Shown here in pieces: positions 38,173 to 42,916 of a stretch of 42,916 nt of DNA (position 1 is the stretch's first letter; each line of letters starts with the position of its first letter). A program made the position numbers and the translations under genes. Under the pieces are notes generated by a model. That model made no database searches, was not told the origin of the DNA, and saw nothing but the letters and a program-made list of their open reading frames with translations. This DNA comes from Bradyrhizobium valentinum (GTDB lineage: Bacteria; Pseudomonadota; Alphaproteobacteria; Rhizobiales; Xanthobacteraceae): contig NZ_LLXX01000118.1 in assembly GCF_001440405.1 (NCBI RefSeq), positions 1 to 42,916 on the forward strand, written 5' to 3'.

Positions 38173-39294
38173 ATGTTGAGGCGCGCTTCAACTATGATTG
38201 CAGCGGTGACCCTTGGACTTGTCACCGCCTTCGCTGCACCGGTTCACGCTCAGACTACGGAAAAGCCGTTAGTACTGAAGGGTCAGTCGACCCACCCCGC
38301 ATCCTCGAACTTCCATCTCATCTTCAAATTGTGGGCGGAGACCGTCGAAAAGATGACGGCCGGACGTCTCAAGATCGAGACGCTTCCGGCGGGCGCGATC
38401 GTGCCCCCGTTTGAAGTGTTCGACGCCACCTCCAAGAACGTGCTCGACGTCGGCATGGGCCCATTCGGCTACATTCTCGGCCGCAACACCGCGACGATAC
38501 CGATGTCGCACGGTCCGCTATACGGCATGGACGGCTCGGACTACTGGGCCTGGTACTATGACGGCGGCGGCATGAAGCTGCTCGACGAGTTCTACCGCGA
38601 TGTCCTCAAGCTGAACGTCGTCGGCTTCCCGATCCCGACCGACTACCCGCAGGGAATGGGCTGGTTCAAGAAAGAGATCAACAGCCTCAGTGATCTCAAG
38701 GGCTTGAAGTACCGGATCTACGGCATCGGCGCGGAGACCTACGGCAGGCTCGGCGTGTCGGTCGTCACCATTCCCGGCGGCGAGATCGTGCCGGCGATGG
38801 AGCGCGGCGTGATCGAGGGCGCCGAATGGATTAACTGCGAGGAAGACAAGAAACTCGGTCTGCACCAGGTCGCCAAGCACTACTACACGCCGGGCATGCA
38901 CGAGCCGGTCACCGGCGGCCAGTTGATGATCAATGGTGACGTCTGGAAGAAACTTACGCCGGACTTGCAGGAGATCATCAAGGTGGCGAGCGTTTACGCC
39001 ACGACACAGCGCAACTTCGCCTTCAACCGCGAGACGGCGCACGCTTGCCAGGAACTGATCAAGATGGGCGTGCAGATGCATCGTACGCCCGATGAGATCC
39101 TGAAGAACTTCCTCGACGAGTGGGAGAAGATTCAGGCCGAGCATGCGGCGAAGAATCCGTTCTATCGGAAGGTCATCGACAGTCAGAAGGCCTATGCTGA
39201 ACAGATCGTGCCGTTCAAGCTCTCCTGGTTCCCGCCATACAACTTTGCCGGCGAGTATTACTGGAAGAACAAGATCTACCTGACCAAGAAATGA
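38173..39294 (+). CDS. TRAP transporter substrate-binding protein (DctP family)
   Basis: A 373-residue periplasmic binding protein with a signal peptide (cut after PVHA). Motifs are LKIETLPAGAIVPPFEVFDA, SLSDLKGLKYRIYGIGAETY with the carboxylate-binding Arg, PGGEIVPAMERGVIEGAEWI and the C-terminal VIDSQKAYAEQIVPFKLSWF. The long C-terminal part is like the TakP/mannitol-chloroaromatic type, which binds 2-oxo acids or other carboxylates. The substrate is not determined. GGGAGG lies upstream of ATG 38173. A hairpin separates it from dctQM. Confidence 0.94.
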   Translation: MLRRASTMIAAVTLGLVTAFAAPVHAQTTEKPLVLKGQSTHPASSNFHLIFKLWAETVEKMTAGRLKIETLPAGAIVPPFEVFDATSKNVLDVGMGPFGYILGRNTATIPMSHGPLYGMDGSDYWAWYYDGGGMKLLDEFYRDVLKLNVVGFPIPTDYPQGMGWFKKEINSLSDLKGLKYRIYGIGAETYGRLGVSVVTIPGGEIVPAMERGVIEGAEWINCEEDKKLGLHQVAKHYYTPGMHEPVTGGQLMINGDVWKKLTPDLQEIIKVASVYATTQRNFAFNRETAHACQELIKMGVQMHRTPDEILKNFLDEWEKIQAEHAAKNPFYRKVIDSQKAYAEQIVPFKLSWFPPYNFAGEYYWKNKIYLTKK

Positions 39295-39315
39295 TCTCTC
39301 CGTAGTAGCGGAGCT

Positions 39316-39343
39316 GCTGGCGTCCGAACCGCCGGACGCCAGC
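39316..39343 (+). terminator. Intergenic hairpin between dctP and dctQ
   Basis: An 11-bp stem GCTGGCGTCCG / CGGACGCCAGC with a 6-base loop and no T run. It probably lets part of the transcripts stop, or protects the 3' end of the binding-protein message, so that more DctP than DctQM is made. This is a common arrangement in binding-protein transporters; the function here is inference. Confidence 0.6.
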
Positions 39344-39364
39344 ATTGCCTGAAGAGGAGCGATC

Positions 39365-39955
39365 ATGTCCGCGGACCCCAGTGCGTCGGTCGCCAGCAAT
39401 CCGGGCGGCGAATTCCCGCACGCTTTTTACTCGATCATCCGGGCGATTGACCGCTTCACCGACGTGACCGGCAAACTCATTGCCATGTCGATGTTGTTTC
39501 TGGTGGTGACGATCTCCTACGAGGTCGTCATGCGCTACGGGTTCGGCGCGCCAACCGTTTGGGTCTACGAATCCAGCTTCATGGTCAACGGCGCGGCCTT
39601 CATGCTCGGATCGGGATACGCGCTGTTGAAGGGCGCGCATGTTCGCACCGACATCTATTGGGAGAATTACTCGGAGCGGAAGAAGGGCATCGTCGACCTG
39701 ATCTCCTATCTGTTGTTTTTCTATCCGGCCATGATCACGTTCATGCTGATCAGCTATGATGATGCCTTGCACTCCTATGACACCGGCGAACGGTCGCAGG
39801 AAAGCGTTTGGCGCGCGATCATGTGGCCCTTCCGGGCAACGGTCCCGCTGGCTGCCCTTCTTCTCATGATCCAGGGCGTGTCCGAGGTCCTGAAGTGCTG
39901 GTACCAGGTCCAGTTCGGGCGCGAGTTCGAGCACAAGGAAAAGATCGAGATATGA
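39365..39955 (+). CDS. TRAP transporter small membrane subunit (DctQ)
   Basis: A 196-residue inner-membrane protein with four predicted helices: MSMLFLVVTISYEVVMRYGF, SSFMVNGAAFMLGSGYALL, IVDLISYLLFFYPAMITFML and PLAALLLMIQGVSEVLKCWY. The KGAHVRTDIYWENYS segment after helix 2 is a DctQ signature. AGAGGAG precedes ATG 39365. Its stop overlaps the DctM start (ATGA). Together they form the membrane part of a sodium-driven TRAP transporter. Confidence 0.92.
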   Translation: MSADPSASVASNPGGEFPHAFYSIIRAIDRFTDVTGKLIAMSMLFLVVTISYEVVMRYGFGAPTVWVYESSFMVNGAAFMLGSGYALLKGAHVRTDIYWENYSERKKGIVDLISYLLFFYPAMITFMLISYDDALHSYDTGERSQESVWRAIMWPFRATVPLAALLLMIQGVSEVLKCWYQVQFGREFEHKEKIEI

Positions 39956-41370
39956 TGGGACTCGAAGTCCTCGGACTTGTCATGCTCCTCGTGATGCTGG
40001 GGGCGATCTTCATCGGCCTGCCGATCAGCTTCACGCTGCTGTTCCTGGCGCTGTCGTTCGGCTATGTCGGCATGGGCGAGCGCGTCTTCAACCTCGCCTA
40101 TCTGCAGACCATCGGCCTGATGAAGCAGGACGAACTCGTCGCGGTGCCGATGTTCATCCTGATGGGGTTCGTCTGCGATCAGGCCGGATTGATGGAACGG
40201 CTGTTCAAAGCGTTCCGCGACCTTTTTGCGCCGCTCAATGGCGCGCTCTATGTGGTCGTCATTCTCACGGCGACGCTGTTCGGGATCGCCGCGGGGACTG
40301 TCGGCGCAACCGTCGCGCTGCTCGGCATCATGGCCGGGCCGATGATGATCCGCGCGGGCTATGATGTGCGGATGTCGGCCGGCTCCATTGCCGCCGGCGG
40401 CACGCTCGGCATCCTGATCCCGCCGTCAGTGATGCTGGTTGTGATGGCGCCGGTGCTCGATATCTCGATCATCGATCTCTACGCCGCAGCGTTCGGTCCG
40501 GGCTTCCTGCTGTCCGCGATGTTCATCGCCTATACTTTGATCCGTTGTTACTTCAATCCGAAGCTCGGTCCGCCGGTGCCGGTCGAGGAACGGCCCGATT
40601 CGGTGCGGATCGTGCTGTGGGAGTGCCTGGTCGGTCTGGTGCCGGTGACCATCCTGACGATCCTGACCCTCGGCGCCATCCTCGCCGGTATCACGACCGC
40701 CGCGGAAGCAGCGGCATTCGGCGCGCTGGGGGCGATCCTCCTCGTCATTGCCTATGGCCGGTTCACATGGCGCGGGCTGCTTGATGCCTGCTATGCCACA
40801 CTGGCAACGACCAGCATGGTGCTGTTGCTTGCCGTCGCCTCCAACGTATTCGGCTCCGTCTTCTCATGGCTCGGCACGGCAACCTGGATGACCAACGCCC
40901 TGCTCGCTTCGCCGCTGCCTCCCTGGGGCACGATGTCCCTGCTCCTGACCCTGATATTCCTGCTCGGCTGGCCATTCGAATGGCCGGCCATCGTCTTCAT
41001 CTTCCTGCCGATGCTCGCGCCGGTAGCCAAGGGCCTCGGCTACGACATGGTCTGGTTCGGCTGCATCGTCGCGGTCGTCTTGCAAACCGCCTTCCTGTCT
41101 CCACCTGTCGCCATGTCGGCCTACTATCTCAAGCAGGTCGTCAAGGAATGGAATCTGCGGCTGATCTATCGCGGTATGGCCGACTTCATGGTCCTGCAGG
41201 TCGCTTGCGTGGCGCTGGTGCTGATCTTCCCCGCCATCGCGATGTGGTTCCCGCAATGGCTGCAGGCCCGCAGGATAGCGGCGCGGACCGCGCAGATCGA
41301 GCAGGTCGCGCCGCCGCAGAGCGCGGCCGCGGCACTCGACGGTCCGCGTGTGGCGATCCGGAATTTCTGA
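39952..41370 (+). CDS. TRAP transporter large permease subunit (DctM)
   Basis: A 472-residue membrane protein of the DctM family with about 12 helices. Typical elements are IFIGLPISFTLLFLALSFGY, VPMFILMGFVCDQAGLMERL, GTVGATVALLGIMAGPMMIR, IAAGGTLGILIPPSVMLVVM and ITTAAEAAAFGALGAILLVI. The start at ATG 39952 overlaps the DctQ stop; the frame is open upstream, but that part overlaps DctQ and is not membrane-like. The C-terminal tail after the last helix is about 45 residues. It is followed by a shared hairpin. Confidence 0.94.
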   Translation: MMGLEVLGLVMLLVMLGAIFIGLPISFTLLFLALSFGYVGMGERVFNLAYLQTIGLMKQDELVAVPMFILMGFVCDQAGLMERLFKAFRDLFAPLNGALYVVVILTATLFGIAAGTVGATVALLGIMAGPMMIRAGYDVRMSAGSIAAGGTLGILIPPSVMLVVMAPVLDISIIDLYAAAFGPGFLLSAMFIAYTLIRCYFNPKLGPPVPVEERPDSVRIVLWECLVGLVPVTILTILTLGAILAGITTAAEAAAFGALGAILLVIAYGRFTWRGLLDACYATLATTSMVLLLAVASNVFGSVFSWLGTATWMTNALLASPLPPWGTMSLLLTLIFLLGWPFEWPAIVFIFLPMLAPVAKGLGYDMVWFGCIVAVVLQTAFLSPPVAMSAYYLKQVVKEWNLRLIYRGMADFMVLQVACVALVLIFPAIAMWFPQWLQARRIAARTAQIEQVAPPQSAAAALDGPRVAIRNF

Positions 41371-41375
41371 ATTGG

Positions 41376-41402
41376 TCTGAAGCCGCCGCTGCCGGCTTCA
41401 GA
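41376..41402. terminator. Terminator hairpin between dctM and the DoxX gene
   Basis: A 10-bp stem TCTGAAGCCG / CGGCTTCAGA with a 7-base loop lies between the convergent stops and overlaps the last bases of the DoxX-family gene. Confidence 0.6.
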
Positions 41403-41850
41403 TATCCCCGTAGGCCGGTTCATTCGGTCGCGGACCCTTGCCGTAGCCTGCGATCATAAACAGGGCGCCGATGAGCGACAGGTTCTTCAAGGCTTCGATC
41501 AGCGTCTTGGCATTTTCGGGCGCCGGCTGGTTCCAGAAGTCGTGGAAGTAGAAGGTCGTCGCTATGACGAAGAAGATCAGCATGATCGCGAAGAAGCGCG
41601 CGCCGAAATTGACCGCGATCATCAGGCCGGCGAGGATCTCGAAGCCGCCGACGCCAAACGCCAGCAATTGCGGCATCGGCATGCCCGCCATGGTTTCGAG
41701 CTGCGCCGTATAGGGCGCAAGCAGCGCCGGAATGGTCACCTTGGATGCAATGAAGTCCGCCGTCTGCTGAATTGCGAAGAGCTTGGTCGCTCCCGTGTAC
41801 ATGAAGAGCACGGCGAACAGGACTCGCCCGAAGGTGACTAACGCTGGCAT
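41398..41850 (-). CDS. DoxX-family membrane protein
   Basis: A 150-residue protein with four membrane helices: FGRVLFAVLFMYTGATKLFA (the DoxX-type first helix), PQLLAFGVGGFEILAGLMIA, GARFFAIMLIFFVIATTFYF and LIEALKNLSLIGALFMIAG. The HDFWNQPAPE loop and the ALKNLSLIGALFM end are family hallmarks. DoxX proteins are linked to thiosulfate or quinone redox reactions in some organisms, but the role of this subgroup is unknown. GAGG precedes ATG 41850. Confidence 0.9.
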   Translation of the reverse strand: MPALVTFGRVLFAVLFMYTGATKLFAIQQTADFIASKVTIPALLAPYTAQLETMAGMPMPQLLAFGVGGFEILAGLMIAVNFGARFFAIMLIFFVIATTFYFHDFWNQPAPENAKTLIEALKNLSLIGALFMIAGYGKGPRPNEPAYGDI

Positions 41851-42017
41851 GGGATCGGCCTCACTGAATTGCAAGCAAAGGTAGCAGGCGGCGCGAAACG
41901 ATTATGGGCGTTTCGTCTCCGCTTTTCAAACGCTCAAATCGAAACCATCCGCGCAGGAGCCTGCGCGCGCCCCAACCTGACCTCCCGATAGAAGCAGAAC
42001 CAAGGCGCTTTTTTGAT

Positions 42018-42117
42018 CATAGCGTTTTCGAGCGAAGCGGGTAACGGCTCGCGTGAAGAAAACGCGTCAGAACAAAAGGCTAGCTCCCTGGTCTTGATTC
42101 AATCTGAACCAGAATCT
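42018..42117. repeat. Dispersed Bradyrhizobium-type repeat, copy B
   Basis: It shares CATAGCGTTTTCG, GTGAAGAAAACGCGTCA and the following AACAA..CTAG block with 22788-22913, but lacks the 22-base insert and has a diverged end (TTGATTCAATCTGAACCAGA). It lies between the DoxX gene and the malic enzyme gene and reaches the malic enzyme stop codon. Confidence 0.78.
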
Positions 42118-42916
42118 ATCCGAACAAGGTCGGCTGCTGACGGCCGGCGCGCTCCTGGGCTTCGACGGCGGCCACCGCCGTCATGTTGAGCACGCCGCGC
42201 GCCGTCACCCCCGGGGTCAGGATATGCGCGGGGCGCGCCGGGCCGATCAGGATCGGTCCCACCGGCAGCGCGTCCGCCAGCGTCTTGATCATCTGGTAGG
42301 CGACGTTCGCGGTGTCGAGGTTCGGCATGATCAGGATGTTGGCGTCGCCTTCCAGCTTCGAATGCGGCAGCACGAGCTTGCGCGCCGCGGCGGAGAGCGC
42401 GGTATCGCCCTGCATCTCGCCGTCGGCCTCGATCTCCGGATGCTTCTCCTTCAGAAGCGCGGTGGCGCGGCGCATCTTGCGCGAGGAGTCGCTATCATAA
42501 CTGCCGAAGTCGGAATGTGACACGAACGCGACGCGCGGCTTCATGTTGAAGCGCTGCACGTGGATCGCCGCGAGCGAGGCCATCTCCGCGAGTTCCTCGG
42601 CGCTCGGACTGGGCCGCACCTGGGTATCGGCGATGAAATAGGAACCCTTGGTGGTGATCATCATCGCCAGCGCCGCGAAATCGCTGACGCCGGGCAGGAA
42701 GCCGATGATCTCGCGGACATGGCGCAGATGGCTCATGTAACGGCCTTCGACGCCGCAGATCATGGCGTCGGCTTCGCCGCGCACCACCGCAAGGGCTGCG
42801 ATCACGGTGTTGTTGGTGCGAACCACCGTGCGCGCGGCCTCGGGCGTGACGCCGCGCCGGCCGGCGACGTCGATATAGGTCTGCACATAGGAGCGATAGC
42901 GCGGATCGTCCTCGGG
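42116..42916 (-). CDS. maeB: NADP-dependent malic enzyme, C-terminal phosphotransacetylase-like domain (partial)
   Basis: The last 267 codons of a longer gene; the frame is open through the right edge. What is seen is the phosphate acetyl/butyryltransferase-like domain that follows the malic enzyme domain in MaeB proteins: VVRTNNTVIAALAVVRGEAD, AMICGVEGRYMSHLRHVREI, AALAMMITTKGSYFIADTQV, RVAFVSHSDFGSYDSDSS and ILIMPNLDTANVAYQMIKTL. The domain is thought to be regulatory (acetyl-CoA sensing) rather than catalytic in MaeB. A stand-alone phosphotransacetylase is less likely, but the N-terminal half is outside the window. The stop overlaps the dispersed repeat copy B. Confidence 0.87.
   Translation of the reverse strand, partial: PEDDPRYRSYVQTYIDVAGRRGVTPEAARTVVRTNNTVIAALAVVRGEADAMICGVEGRYMSHLRHVREIIGFLPGVSDFAALAMMITTKGSYFIADTQVRPSPSAEELAEMASLAAIHVQRFNMKPRVAFVSHSDFGSYDSDSSRKMRRATALLKEKHPEIEADGEMQGDTALSAAARKLVLPHSKLEGDANILIMPNLDTANVAYQMIKTLADALPVGPILIGPARPAHILTPGVTARGVLNMTAVAAVEAQERAGRQQPTLFG

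Overview
The window is GC-rich chromosomal DNA that looks like Bradyrhizobium or a close relative in the Nitrobacteraceae. The evidence is a eukaryote-type glutamine synthetase II gene with a divergent gstI-like gene, an avidin-family gene, many small rhizobial-type hypothetical genes, and dispersed palindromic repeats of a kind I associate with Bradyrhizobium intergenic DNA. The genus call is inference. I saw no tRNA, rRNA, CRISPR array, transposase, integrase or phage gene. Most of the window reads as ordinary chromosome carrying several little-known genes.

Layout. 1-4971: an ABC-F ATPase; a DUF2267 protein; a tight operon of four small, very hydrophilic, probably disordered proteins; and, on the other strand, a two-gene unit of an HtrA-like protein that has lost its catalytic His and Ser, translationally coupled to a small LuxR-type DNA-binding protein. 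5163-8904: an iron-uptake unit (TonB-dependent siderophore receptor, PepSY membrane protein, small membrane protein) behind an AT-rich inverted repeat. 8942-12351: an avidin-family protein under a perfect EcfG-type general-stress promoter, the first two of three GrlR-like two-domain paralogues, a YdcZ-type membrane protein and a leaderless ModA-like protein. 12457-14436: glnII with a sigma-54 promoter, and the divergent gstI-like gene. 14434-22564: MliC-like inhibitor, CYTH-CHAD protein, tyrosine phosphatase, SDR, third GrlR-like copy, DUF2161 nuclease-fold protein, GNAT and small genes.

22788-26560: an aldoxime-to-acid pathway, with an AraC regulator, nitrilase and heme aldoxime dehydratase in a row, followed by a convergent PaaI thioesterase. 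26726-31266: a leaderless BtuF-like protein, an inverted-repeat element, an M20 deacylase, and a divergent PNPOx-family/MocR pair. 31355-33757: small membrane or secreted proteins and CreA. 34028-38043: a double L,D-transpeptidase-fold protein, an exported glutathione peroxidase, a polysaccharide deacetylase and a DHFR-like protein. 38173-41370: a DctP-DctQ-DctM TRAP transporter. The window ends with a DoxX protein and the 3' part of a malic enzyme with a phosphotransacetylase domain, running off the right edge.

The best candidates for something undescribed are the coupled pseudoprotease/LuxR pair, the three GrlR-like double-domain genes (one apparently in an operon with a leaderless ModA-like protein), the stress-promoter-driven cytosolic avidin homologue with altered biotin-pocket positions, and the operon of disordered small proteins. 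All functional statements are read from sequence by eye; no database search was run.
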